Below the pieces are notes generated by a model that was not told the origin of the DNA, did no database searches, and saw nothing but the letters and a program-made list of their open reading frames with translations. A stretch of DNA of 64,000 bases from Albidovulum litorale (lineage in GTDB: Bacteria > Pseudomonadota > Alphaproteobacteria > Rhodobacterales > Rhodobacteraceae): contig NZ_JAOWKZ010000002.1 of the NCBI RefSeq assembly GCF_025751495.1, positions 1-64,000 of the forward strand. The letters are read 5' to 3'. This document shows positions 16,899 to 25,326 of this stretch, piece by piece; the first letter of the stretch is position 1, and each line of letters starts with the position of its first letter. The position numbers and the translations under genes are program-made.

Positions 16899-19081
16899 TG
16901 TCAGCGGGCGCGCCATCGGTATCGGCCTGCCCCGCCTGTGTCGCGGCGCCTGCGGCTGAGGCGGTAGCCGAACGCCGGGCCGCGAAGGAGGCGGGGCTTG
17001 TCCTGTCGCTGCCGACCGCCCATTGCGCCGTCTGCATTTCCGATGTCGAGCGCACGCTCTCCACGATCCCGGGGGTACGCTCCGCGCGGGTGAACCTTAC
17101 ACAGAAACGCGTCTCGGTCGCTGCCGCCCCCGGCGTGACGGCGGACACGATGATCGCGGCGCTGAAGACCATCGGCTATCCGGCGCATGAGCTTGACCCG
17201 GGCCTGCTGTCGACGACAGAAACCGACCGCGCCGGGCGCGATCTGCTGATGCGGCTCGGCGTCGCCGGCTTCGCGATGATGAACATCATGCTTCTGTCCG
17301 TGGCCGTCTGGTCAGGGGCCGAGGCCGCGACGCGTGATCTCTTCCACTGGATATCGGCGGCCATCGCGCTGCCGGTTCTGGCCTTTTCCGGTCAGCCCTT
17401 CTTCGCGTCGGCCTTTGCATCCCTGAAGGCGCGCAGGCTGGGGATGGATGTGCCGATCTCACTCGCGCTGATCCTTGCCTCCTCGATTTCGCTCTACGAA
17501 ACCTTCGCGGGTGGCCATCACGCGTATTTCGACGCCGCCGTCTCGCTTTGTTTCTTCCTGCTCGCAGGCCGCTATCTCGATTACCGTTCACGCGCCGCAG
17601 CACGGTCGGCAGCCGAGGAATTGGCCGCACTCGAAGTGCCGCGTGCGGTCCGGATCGCGGGCGGGGTGGAAACGACCGTGCCCATCGCCGAACTGTCGGT
17701 CGGTGATCTGGTGCGGGTGAAACCCGGCGCGCGAATGCCCGTAGACGGCATCGTGACCGAGGGCGCGTCCGAGATCGACCGCTCGCTGCTAACAGGGGAA
17801 ACTCTGCCCGTTCGCGCGGGTGAGGGTAGCGCGGTCAGTGCCGGTGAGGTCAACCTGACGGGTCCCCTGACCTTGCGGGTAACCGCTGCGGGGCGGGACA
17901 CGTCGCTCCACCGGATGGCGGATCTGGTCGCCGTCGCCGAAAGTGCGAAGACCCGCTACACTTCGCTCGCCGACCGGATGGCCCGCGCCTATTCGCCGGT
18001 CGTGCATATCATGGCCCTCGCGGCCTTCTCGACCTGGCTCTACCTGACCGGCGATCTGCGCCTTGCGGTCAACATCGCTGCGGCAGTGCTTATCATTACC
18101 TGCCCCTGTGCGCTCGCCCTCGCGGTACCTGCGGTTGTGACCTCGGCCTCGGGCAAGCTTTTTCGCAAGGGACTCCTGATCAAGGACGGCACCGCGCTGG
18201 AACGTCTGGCCGAGGTGGATACGGTCGTCTTCGACAAGACCGGCACGCTGACCATGGGCACGCCCGAACCCATCGACCTCGCCGCCCGTCCCCGTGCCGA
18301 TCTGGAAACCGCCGCCGCGCTCGCCGCCGCCTCCGCCCATCCGCTGGCCGGGGCCCTGAGCCGGACACTTGGCGAAATGGGGATCACCCCTGCTGCGGTC
18401 ACCGACATCCGCGAGGTTCCGGGCTACGGGATCGAAGGGCGGCTGAACGGGAAGATCGTCCGGCTCGGCCGTGCCGAATGGGTGGGCGCGAAAGCCGCCG
18501 AAGGCACCGCGACCTATCTCGCCACAGGCACCGGCCCCGCCCGCGCCTTCACCTTCACTGACCGCCCCCGCCCCGGCGCGGCAGAGGCCATCGCCGCCCT
18601 AAAGGCGGCGGGCAAGCGGGTGATCCTGCTTTCGGGGGATACCGAGGTGCCAGTCGCGCGCCTCGGGCGCGACCTTGGCATCGACGAGTGGCGGTCCAGC
18701 CAGCGCCCCGAAGAGAAAGCGGCGCGTGTCGCGTCGCTGCACGAGGAGGGCGCGCGGGTTTTGATGGTAGGCGACGGATTGAACGACACCGCCGCCCTCG
18801 CCTCGGCACATGTCTCGATCTCGCCCGCGACGGCGCTGGACGCCGCGCGCGTGGCGTCGGACATCGTGCTGCTGGGGCAGGACCTTTCGCCCCTGTCGGA
18901 CGCGATCCGCATCGCCGGTCAGACCCGGACCCGGATCAAGCAGAACTTCGCCCTGTCGCTTGCCTATAACGCCATCGCCGTGCCGGTCGCACTTCTGGGT
19001 TTCGCCACGCCCTTGATCGCGGCACTCGCAATGTCCACATCCTCGATCACCGTGTCGCTCAACGCGCTCAGGCTGAAGTAG
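16898..19081 (+). CDS. ccoI: Copper-translocating P-type ATPase CcoI/FixI
   Basis: This 727-aa P1B ATPase delivers copper for the cbb3 oxidase. The order of elements is an N-terminal Cys cluster CPAC (11-14), a heavy-metal domain with HCAVC (42-46), eight TM helices, the A-domain motif LLTGE (297-301), the ion-binding CPC (402-404), the phosphorylation motif DKTGT (446-450), an HP locus (SAHPL) and the hinge GDGLND near residue 625. All catalytic residues are present. The first metal-binding motif is CAVC instead of the commoner CxxC with Gly or Ser. It is the third gene of ccoGHIS. Confidence 0.94.
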   Translation: MSAGAPSVSACPACVAAPAAEAVAERRAAKEAGLVLSLPTAHCAVCISDVERTLSTIPGVRSARVNLTQKRVSVAAAPGVTADTMIAALKTIGYPAHELDPGLLSTTETDRAGRDLLMRLGVAGFAMMNIMLLSVAVWSGAEAATRDLFHWISAAIALPVLAFSGQPFFASAFASLKARRLGMDVPISLALILASSISLYETFAGGHHAYFDAAVSLCFFLLAGRYLDYRSRAAARSAAEELAALEVPRAVRIAGGVETTVPIAELSVGDLVRVKPGARMPVDGIVTEGASEIDRSLLTGETLPVRAGEGSAVSAGEVNLTGPLTLRVTAAGRDTSLHRMADLVAVAESAKTRYTSLADRMARAYSPVVHIMALAAFSTWLYLTGDLRLAVNIAAAVLIITCPCALALAVPAVVTSASGKLFRKGLLIKDGTALERLAEVDTVVFDKTGTLTMGTPEPIDLAARPRADLETAAALAAASAHPLAGALSRTLGEMGITPAAVTDIREVPGYGIEGRLNGKIVRLGRAEWVGAKAAEGTATYLATGTGPARAFTFTDRPRPGAAEAIAALKAAGKRVILLSGDTEVPVARLGRDLGIDEWRSSQRPEEKAARVASLHEEGARVLMVGDGLNDTAALASAHVSISPATALDAARVASDIVLLGQDLSPLSDAIRIAGQTRTRIKQNFALSLAYNAIAVPVALLGFATPLIAALAMSTSSITVSLNALRLK

Positions 19082-19090
19082 GACCCATAG

Positions 19091-19249
19091 ATGGAAATGC
19101 TCGCGCTCCTGATCCCGGTCTCGCTGTTTCTCGGCGGGGTTGGGCTGGTTGCCTTCCTCTGGACGCTAAGACACCGGCAATATGACGACCCGGATGGCGA
19201 CGCGCATCGCATCCTCGGCGACGACTGGGACGACCACCCCAAGCCTTGA
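19091..19249 (+). CDS. ccoS: Cbb3 oxidase maturation protein CcoS
   Basis: A 52-aa single-TM protein (MEMLALLIPVSLFLGGVGLV followed by AFLWTLRHRQYDDPDGDAHR) ends in the acidic tail ILGDDWDDHPKP. This is the standard form of CcoS/FixS: one helix, then an Arg/His-Tyr-Asp-Asp-Pro-like segment. It begins 9 bp after the ccoI stop and completes the ccoGHIS operon. CcoS is needed for cofactor insertion into the cbb3 catalytic subunit. The gene ends 6 bp before the convergent carboxypeptidase gene. Confidence 0.93.
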   Translation: MEMLALLIPVSLFLGGVGLVAFLWTLRHRQYDDPDGDAHRILGDDWDDHPKP

Positions 19250-19255
19250 TCCTTC

Positions 19256-21139
19256 TCAGGGACCGACCACCGTGCATTCGGTCTGCCGCGCCTGCAACCG
19301 GCGGCAGGCGAGCGCAGCCATTTCCTCGGTCATGCCGACGAAATTGGCGTCATACCCACCACGGCGGGCGACCACCTTGCGCAGGCTTTCCTCAAGCGTG
19401 TTGGTCTCGATCAGCGCGGTCTGGAGCAGCTGGCGCTCGGCATTATAGCGCGACGAGAAATGGCCGACATTGATCGACCACTGACGCCCGCCTGAGGTGG
19501 AGACACGGGTGACAACCTCCAGCGGCTCCTCGGTCTCCGGCTCTTCCGCCGCAAGCGAGGCGAGCACGACCTGTTCGGGTTGCGGTTCGGTCGATTGTGC
19601 CGTGCCGTTCTCTGAAACAGTTGGCTGCAGCAAGGTCGGCTCAGCCGCTTCTGCGGCCGGGACCGCCTCGACGAGCACAGTTTCGGTCGCAGGGACGGGT
19701 TCAGCCTCGACGGTCGGAGCGGGTTCCGCTTCGGTCAGGGGTGCGGCGGCCACAGCCATGGCGAGGGCCATGGCGATCGCGTCATCATCCTCGGCAGGCG
19801 TGGCCTCAGCCTCAGGCGCAGACGCAACGGTCGGATCGACAGCGGCCAGGGTTTCGGGCTGCGGTTTGGTCGACTGCACAAAGGCCGGTTCGGCGGGCTC
19901 CTGCGCAGCGGCCAGTTCGGTTTCGGCCTCAGCCTCGGTGCCGGCAGCAACCTCAACCGCCGCTGTCGCCGCATCCGTTTCCGTCGGCACAGCCTCAGCC
20001 AAGGCCTCGGGCTTCGGTTCAGGCCGCGCCGCAGCGGTCGAGGCCGGTTGTACCTCGGCAACAACCGTTTCGATCGCGCCCTGCATTGCGATCAGAACGT
20101 CTTCCGGTGCCGGGGCTGCGGCGGGCGTCGGGCGCGGCTTCGGGCGCGGGCTGACTTTCACGGCGGTGTTCAGGCGGATGACCTTGCCCGCCGGCATCGT
20201 CGTCGAGCCGGTCACCGCCTCTGCCAGAATGCGCGCGGCCTCATCGTCCTTCTCCTCGACCTCGGCGACATAGACGGGACGCGCGGGTTTCTGCACGGCG
20301 ACCCGGTTCGGCGCCTTGCCGAAACCGAGATCCATAAGCTCGGCCACCCGGGCGTTGCGCGTCGCGGTGGACTTGCCGCCGAAAACCGTGGCGATGATGC
20401 GCTTGTTGCCGCGCTGCGCCGAGGCGGTCAGGTTAAAACCAGCCGCCGCCGTATATCCGGTCTTGATCCCGTCCGCGCCCTTGTAGGCTGCGAGGAACCG
20501 GCGGTTGGTATGCGCAACACGCGCCACCCCGGCATCAGCCGTCGTGCGGGAGAAGAGGTTATAATACTGTGGGAAGTCGTAGAAGACGTGGCGCCCGAGC
20601 GTCGTCATGTCGCGTGCGGTCGACAAGTGCCCCTTGGCGGTCAGGCCGTTCGCGTTGACGAAGGTGGTCCGAGTCATGCCCAGTGCCTTGGCCGTCCGGT
20701 TCATGCGCTTGGCGAAAGCAGGCTCCGACCCTTCAATCGCCTCGCCGATCGCAGTCGCGGCATCGTTCGCCGATTTGATCGCAGCAGCCCGGATCAGGTA
20801 GCGCAGCGCAATGGTCTGACCGGGGCGCAGCCCCAGCTTCGACGGCGGCTGCGAAGCGGCATGTTTGGAGATCGTGACCTTGCTGTCGAGTGTGATTTCA
20901 CCCCGCTCGATCGCCTCGAAGGCAATGTAAAGCGTCATCATCTTGGTCAGCGAGGCCGGATGCAACCGCGTGTCGGCGTTGTCCTGATGCAGGACCTCGC
21001 CCGTCCGGGCGTCGATGACGAAATCGGCATAGGGTGCCGCGATGGCAAGCACCGGTGCGAATACGCAGACGAGTGCGAACGCGACAGCTATCAGAGTGCG
21101 ATGGACGCACTGCCCCGGACAAGCAACCACCTGTCTCAC
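19256..21139 (-). CDS. D-alanyl-D-alanine carboxypeptidase with C-terminal SPOR domain
   Basis: The 627-aa exported enzyme trims peptidoglycan stem peptides. After a signal sequence (about residues 13-35) the serine-DD-peptidase motifs are SLTK (63-66), SAN (123-125) and KTG (226-228), all intact. Residues from about 330 to 545 form a long Ala/Pro/Glu/Thr-rich linker with repeated segments such as STKPQPETL and STEPQPEQV. The end (RQWSINVGHFSSRYNAERQL to the terminal ARQTECTVVGP) is a SPOR domain that binds denuded glycan at the division site. Relatives without the SPOR domain are about 390 aa. It is therefore likely septum-targeted. Confidence 0.93.
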   Translation of the reverse strand: MRQVVACPGQCVHRTLIAVAFALVCVFAPVLAIAAPYADFVIDARTGEVLHQDNADTRLHPASLTKMMTLYIAFEAIERGEITLDSKVTISKHAASQPPSKLGLRPGQTIALRYLIRAAAIKSANDAATAIGEAIEGSEPAFAKRMNRTAKALGMTRTTFVNANGLTAKGHLSTARDMTTLGRHVFYDFPQYYNLFSRTTADAGVARVAHTNRRFLAAYKGADGIKTGYTAAAGFNLTASAQRGNKRIIATVFGGKSTATRNARVAELMDLGFGKAPNRVAVQKPARPVYVAEVEEKDDEAARILAEAVTGSTTMPAGKVIRLNTAVKVSPRPKPRPTPAAAPAPEDVLIAMQGAIETVVAEVQPASTAAARPEPKPEALAEAVPTETDAATAAVEVAAGTEAEAETELAAAQEPAEPAFVQSTKPQPETLAAVDPTVASAPEAEATPAEDDDAIAMALAMAVAAAPLTEAEPAPTVEAEPVPATETVLVEAVPAAEAAEPTLLQPTVSENGTAQSTEPQPEQVVLASLAAEEPETEEPLEVVTRVSTSGGRQWSINVGHFSSRYNAERQLLQTALIETNTLEESLRKVVARRGGYDANFVGMTEEMAALACRRLQARQTECTVVGP

Positions 21140-21313
21140 CTTTATCCTGCCTCACGCCCCGGTCATTGGTGCCGGAACTTCTTTGATTTGCTCGACGATA
21201 ACATAGGCAGATCAATGCGAAAACACTCTTAATTCAACATCTTTGCCGATTGTGTCCTTGATCGATGTCGCCCTGGCTTAGATGAAACCCGCCTGCGCAT
21301 ATATGGTAGCGCG

Positions 21314-22033
21314 TCAACCGTCGGCCACAAAATCTTCCTCAATTCTGGCCACAAGCGCCTGAAGCTTTCCCAGATCGGACAGAGTGCGAAACCGCTCCTC
21401 GCCCTCCGGGGGCGCCTCATGTTCCAGCGCCCAGGTCAGATCATGGGGGACATGAACGCCCCATCCGCCGATCCGCAGAACCGGCAGAACGTCCGATTTC
21501 AGCGAATTGCCCACCATCATCGCGGCGTCCGGCGAAACACCGTGGCGGTGGAAGAGAGAGGAGTAGACCGGGTCCGTCTTGTCCGACACGATCTCCACCC
21601 CGTGGAACAGGTCACCCAGCCCTGATTGCGCCAGCTTGCGCTCCTGATCGAGCAGATCACCCTTGGTGATCAGCAATAACCGGTAGTCGTGCCGCAAAGC
21701 CTCCACCGCCTCACCCGCATGGGGCAGAAGTTCGATCGGATGGGCGAGCATCTCCTGCCCCGCCGCGATCAGTTCGCGGATCACGGTGGCCGGTACGCGG
21801 TCTTCGGTTACCTCGATGGCGGTCTCAATCATCGACAGGACGAAGCCCTTAATGCCGAACCCATAATGGCCAAGATTGCGCCGCTCAGCCGCCAGGAGCC
21901 GCTCATGCAGATGATCGCGCGGCGCATAATCGGCGAGAAGTTCGGCAAACCTTTCCTGCGTGAGCTGGAAAAACCGCTCGTTATGCCAGAGCGTATCGTC
22001 GGCATCGAAGCCTATAGTGGTGAGTCTGGGCAT
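21314..22033 (-). CDS. HAD-superfamily hydrolase
   Basis: The 239-aa protein starts MPRLTTIGFDADDTLWHNERFF; DADDT contains the nucleophile Asp and the acid/base Asp. Motif II is LLLITKGD, the motif III Lys lies in DLLDQERKLAQSGL, and motif IV is VSDKTDPVY followed by MMVGNSLKSDVLP. A helical cap lies between motifs I and II. Family members are phosphatases or dehalogenase-type enzymes of the YjjG/PynA kind, but the substrate is unknown. The ATG at 22033 is preferred over an upstream in-frame start because of its GGAGA Shine-Dalgarno sequence. It is divergent from clpS. Confidence 0.88.
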   Translation of the reverse strand: MPRLTTIGFDADDTLWHNERFFQLTQERFAELLADYAPRDHLHERLLAAERRNLGHYGFGIKGFVLSMIETAIEVTEDRVPATVIRELIAAGQEMLAHPIELLPHAGEAVEALRHDYRLLLITKGDLLDQERKLAQSGLGDLFHGVEIVSDKTDPVYSSLFHRHGVSPDAAMMVGNSLKSDVLPVLRIGGWGVHVPHDLTWALEHEAPPEGEERFRTLSDLGKLQALVARIEEDFVADG

Positions 22034-22184
22034 GGTCGTCTCCGCAGCGCCAGTCTGACGCGTTGGGGCAATCGCTTCAATCCGCGACATTGCTACCCTT
22101 TTCTCAAACGCCTGAGGGATTATATTGGTGATCTGAACCCACTGCGCCCGATTCCGGTTGCCGTGCCTGAAGGAGTTTTATCGC

Positions 22185-22526
22185 TTGCCCTTGCGCCCCA
22201 TCCTCATGTCGGACCGCAAAGACGGCGATTCTCCGGATGCGGCGATCATCACCAAGACACGTCCGAAGACGCAGCGCCCGCCGCTCTACAAGGTCATGCT
22301 GCTGAACGACGACTACACGCCGATGGAATTCGTCGTCCATGTGCTGGAGCGTTTCTTCGGCATGAACCACAGTCAGGCTTTCGAAATCATGCTGACGGTG
22401 CACAAGAAGGGTCTGGCGGTTGTCGGCGTTTTCTCGTTCGAGGTGGCCGAGACCAAGGTGGCGCAGGTGATGGACTTTTCCCGCAGGCACCAGCATCCGC
22501 TGCAATGCACGATGGAAAAGGAATAG
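22185..22526 (+). CDS. clpS: ATP-dependent Clp protease adaptor ClpS
   Basis: ClpS binds the N-domain of ClpA and delivers N-degron substrates. The conserved core is complete: [29 protein letters not shown], then [20 protein letters not shown] and the end of the fold [10 protein letters not shown]. The pocket Asp pair (NDD) and the MEF segment are present. The start is uncertain. A TTG at 22185 has AAGGAG nine bases upstream and is used here, giving 113 aa. An ATG at 22206 ([11 protein letters not shown]) gives a typical 106-aa product but lacks a good Shine-Dalgarno sequence. Confidence 0.92.
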   Translation: MPLRPILMSDRKDGDSPDAAIITKTRPKTQRPPLYKVMLLNDDYTPMEFVVHVLERFFGMNHSQAFEIMLTVHKKGLAVVGVFSFEVAETKVAQVMDFSRRHQHPLQCTMEKE

Positions 22527-22547
22527 GGCGGCGCGCCCGGTGCCCAG

Positions 22548-23552
22548 ATGAGCCATCCGAGACTTTCTCTCGCGCTTGAGGGCGCAGAACCGTTGCCCGC
22601 ATCCCGCTGGCTGGTGGTCGGGCCGGTGGCCGATACGGATCTGTCCGCCCTGCCCCCGAACACCATCGTGGCCGTACAGGGGTTCCGCCCCGATCACGAT
22701 GCTCTGGCGGCGCGGGGGATCCGGGTCGTTCCCGATTTCGGGTCGGCCGGGGACAGCTTCGATGCCGCGCTGGTGTGCCTGCCCCGGTCGCGGATGGCGG
22801 GACGGGCATGGATTGCGTCGGCAGCGGACCGTGTGACCCCTGGTGGCACGATCTGGGTGGATGGGCAAAAGACCGACGGCGTCGAGTCGATGCTGAAGGA
22901 CGTGCGCGCAAGGGTGCCGGTAACGTCGTCCCTGTCGAAAGCGCATGGCCGGATATTTTCCTTTGCCGCCGGTCCGGAATTTGCCGACTGGGCGGCGGAG
23001 GATCAGCACCCCGCCCCCGGCTTTATCACCCGGCCGGGCGTCTTTTCGGCCGAAAAGATCGACCCCGGCTCGGCGCTGCTTGCAGCCGCCCTGCCCGCCG
23101 GGCTGAAAGGCCGCGTCGCAGATCTCGGCGCGGGCTGGGGCTGGCTTTCGACGCAAGTTCTGTCGCATCCGGGCGTGACGGAACTCCATCTGATCGAGGC
23201 CGACCATGCCGCGCTCGACTGCGCCCGGGCCAATATCAGCGACCCCCGTGCGCGGTTTCACTGGGCGGACGCGACCCGGTTCCACCCCGAGGCACGCTTT
23301 GACGCGGTGGTGATGAACCCGCCCTTCCATACCGGGCGCGCGGCCGAACCCGCACTTGGCGTGGCTTTCATCGCGGCGGCGTCAGAAATGCTGGTGCCGT
23401 CCGGGCGGCTCTTCATGGTCGCCAACCGGCACTTGCCCTATGAGGCTGTACTCTCGTCGCATTTCCGCGATGTCTCGGAAATCGGCGGCGATGGCGCATT
23501 CAAACTCTTCAGTGCCGCCCGCCCGGTGCAGGTGCCTCGCCCGCGCCGCTGA
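22548..23552 (+). CDS. RsmC-like class I SAM methyltransferase (16S rRNA G1207 type)
   Basis: The 334-aa protein has two Rossmann-type halves, as in RsmC. The N-terminal half lacks a clear SAM site. The C-terminal half has the SAM motif VADLGAGWGWLS and the catalytic NPPF (VVMNPPFHTGR), typical of exocyclic amine methylation of guanine. The conserved FSAEKIDPGSALLAAALP linker and the C-terminal LFMVANRHLPYE also fit. It follows clpS after 21 bp. Activity on 16S rRNA G1207 is a family-level inference. Confidence 0.86.
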   Translation: MSHPRLSLALEGAEPLPASRWLVVGPVADTDLSALPPNTIVAVQGFRPDHDALAARGIRVVPDFGSAGDSFDAALVCLPRSRMAGRAWIASAADRVTPGGTIWVDGQKTDGVESMLKDVRARVPVTSSLSKAHGRIFSFAAGPEFADWAAEDQHPAPGFITRPGVFSAEKIDPGSALLAAALPAGLKGRVADLGAGWGWLSTQVLSHPGVTELHLIEADHAALDCARANISDPRARFHWADATRFHPEARFDAVVMNPPFHTGRAAEPALGVAFIAAASEMLVPSGRLFMVANRHLPYEAVLSSHFRDVSEIGGDGAFKLFSAARPVQVPRPRR

Positions 23553-23594
23553 AATCCTCTAACCTGCGCCAACAGAATCAAACCCGGACCGCTC

Positions 23595-24404
23595 ATGTCC
23601 CTTTCCATTTCAGGCAAGACCGCCATCGTCACAGGCGCCGCGCGGGGCGTCGGCCTCGCCATTGCCCGTCATTTCGTCGATCTCGGCGCCAAAGTCATGT
23701 TCGCCGATGCCGACGAGGCAAGGCTTGCCGAAGAAGTCGGCGCCGCGGCGGCGGAAGAGGGCAATGTGCGCTGCTTCGGCGGCGATCTGAGCCAGAAACT
23801 CACGCTCGCAAACCTGCTTTCGGCGACAATCGATGCGTTCGAACGGATCGACATCCTCGTCAATGCCAGCCGGGGCGTCGTCACCTCGGACCCGCTCAAC
23901 CCCGATGACGAGGCGCTCGAGGCGATGCTTGCGCAGAACCTCGTGACCTCGCTCAAGCTCAGCCAGATGACCGCGAAGCGGATGATCGCGCAGGCCGAAA
24001 AGGAAGGGCGCGAAGAGGGGCCGGTCGGCTCCATCATCAATATCTCGACCCTTGCCGCCCGACGTACGCAGCCCGAGCTTCTGGCCTATTCGGTATCGGC
24101 CGCCGCCCTCGATCAGGCGACGCGGTCGCTTGCGGTGGCGCTTGCGCCGGAACGTATCCGGGTGAACGGCATCGCGCTGGCCAGCGTCATGAGCGCGAGC
24201 CTGCAGGCGAGCCTCAAGGACAATCCGGACTGGCGCGGCACGATCACCGACGCGACACCGATGCGCCGAATTGCACCGCCCTCGGAACTGGCCGAAGTCG
24301 CGCAGTTCCTCGCCTCGGACGGGGCGGGTTTCGTCACCGGCCAGATCCTGACAGTCGACGGCGGCCGCAGTCTTATCGACCCGGCACCGGTTCCCGCCTA
24401 CTGA
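23595..24404 (+). CDS. SDR-family protein lacking the catalytic lysine
   Basis: The 269-aa protein has a classical SDR fold: the NAD(P)-binding TGAARGVG (13-20), the strand IDILVNAS (85-92) and a Ser in SIINISTLA (151). The catalytic Tyr165 is in AYSVSAAALD, but the Lys expected four residues later (YxxxK) is Ala169 (codon 24099-24101). The usual NNAG is NASRG. The C-terminal GFVTGQILTVDGG is intact, so the fold should bind nucleotide. I recall Rhodobacteraceae relatives with YSVST at this place, so the loss is probably a family trait and not decay. Catalysis may be absent or unusual. It lies 42 bp after the RsmC-like gene. Confidence 0.88.
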   Translation: MSLSISGKTAIVTGAARGVGLAIARHFVDLGAKVMFADADEARLAEEVGAAAAEEGNVRCFGGDLSQKLTLANLLSATIDAFERIDILVNASRGVVTSDPLNPDDEALEAMLAQNLVTSLKLSQMTAKRMIAQAEKEGREEGPVGSIINISTLAARRTQPELLAYSVSAAALDQATRSLAVALAPERIRVNGIALASVMSASLQASLKDNPDWRGTITDATPMRRIAPPSELAEVAQFLASDGAGFVTGQILTVDGGRSLIDPAPVPAY

Positions 24405-24406
24405 TC

Positions 24407-24796
24407 CTATTCGGGGTATTTGGCCCGGCAGGCGGCAATTTCAGCCTGCGCGCTTTTTACAAGGGCGGCGCGACGGCTCTTCAGACCTTCAAGCTTGCGG
24501 GTTTCGACCTCCGGGTCGATCGCAACGGGGCGCTTGACCGTGTCGAAAACCGGTTCAAGGCACATCCGGCGATGGGGTATCTGACCGATGAAATCGTCGC
24601 AGCGTTGCCAGACATGGCGAACGACTTCCCGCTCCTCATAGGCGTAGCCACGGGCCAGATTGGCTTCCGTTTCGGCAATGAGCTGGTCGAGGGTGCGGAC
24701 TTCCTGCGTGGCCCGGCGGATGCATTGTTCCTGCGGCGTGCCGCAGGCAGCGAGTGCCGCCAGCAGGAAAAGTGGGATCAATCTCGGTATCGGCAT
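24407..24796 (-). CDS. Small lipoprotein, paralogue of the next gene
   Basis: The 129-aa product has a lipoprotein signal with lipobox LAAC (Cys18). The mature part contains [30 protein letters not shown], then a Cys-containing middle ([18 protein letters not shown]), and a helical end [20 protein letters not shown]. The same layout occurs in the adjacent upstream lipoprotein gene 12 bp away, so the two arose by tandem duplication. An outer-membrane or periplasmic location is likely. No known function. Confidence 0.82.
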   Translation of the reverse strand: MPIPRLIPLFLLAALAACGTPQEQCIRRATQEVRTLDQLIAETEANLARGYAYEEREVVRHVWQRCDDFIGQIPHRRMCLEPVFDTVKRPVAIDPEVETRKLEGLKSRRAALVKSAQAEIAACRAKYPE

Positions 24797-24808
24797 CGGT
24801 TCCTCGGG

Positions 24809-25186
24809 TCAGCTTTTTCCACAGGAGGCGAGAAGCGCATTGATCCGGGCACGCAACGCATCCCGACGGGCTTCAAGTGATCTCAGTTTCCTCTGCTCGG
24901 CGGCACTGTCAATGGCCACCGCCCGGCTGCGCGTCCCGGGATCGGTACAGAAGCTCACCCCGACATGGGACTGACGTCCACCCAGGCAGAAGTTCACATT
25001 CGCGCCGCTGTCCTGACGTTCCATTGTATAGCCCCGGTCGATCCGGGCCCGGGTTTCGGCGATCAGCTCCTCGACCGTGCGCAATTCCCGCTGCTCGGGT
25101 CCCGCGCATTTCGTCACGGGGTCAGTCTCGCAGGCGGTCAGCGCAAGGGACATCAAGACAAAGGCGGTTCGTGGACTTGGCGGCAT
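24809..25186 (-). CDS. Small lipoprotein, paralogue of the previous gene
   Basis: The 125-aa product starts MPPSPRTAFVLMSLALTACETD, with lipobox LTAC. The mature sequence EQRELRTVEELIAETRARIDRGYTMER parallels the neighbour's [25 protein letters not shown]. The end EQRKLRSLEARRDALRARI parallels its [12 protein letters not shown] helix, and two Cys lie in similar places. The start at 25186 is supported by GGGAG upstream. The pair is transcribed together, divergently from hemF. Function unknown. Confidence 0.82.
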   Translation of the reverse strand: MPPSPRTAFVLMSLALTACETDPVTKCAGPEQRELRTVEELIAETRARIDRGYTMERQDSGANVNFCLGGRQSHVGVSFCTDPGTRSRAVAIDSAAEQRKLRSLEARRDALRARINALLASCGKS

Positions 25187-25326
25187 TGGGCAACTCCCGG
25201 TAATGGCTACACGTCTGACAATACGCCACATTTCAACCCCGGCCAAATCACGAAACAACCGGGCCGATCTGGCGGGGAATACGGAAAGATGCTAGGCGGG
25301 ATCGGGTAAAAAGAGGTGCGATCGGA

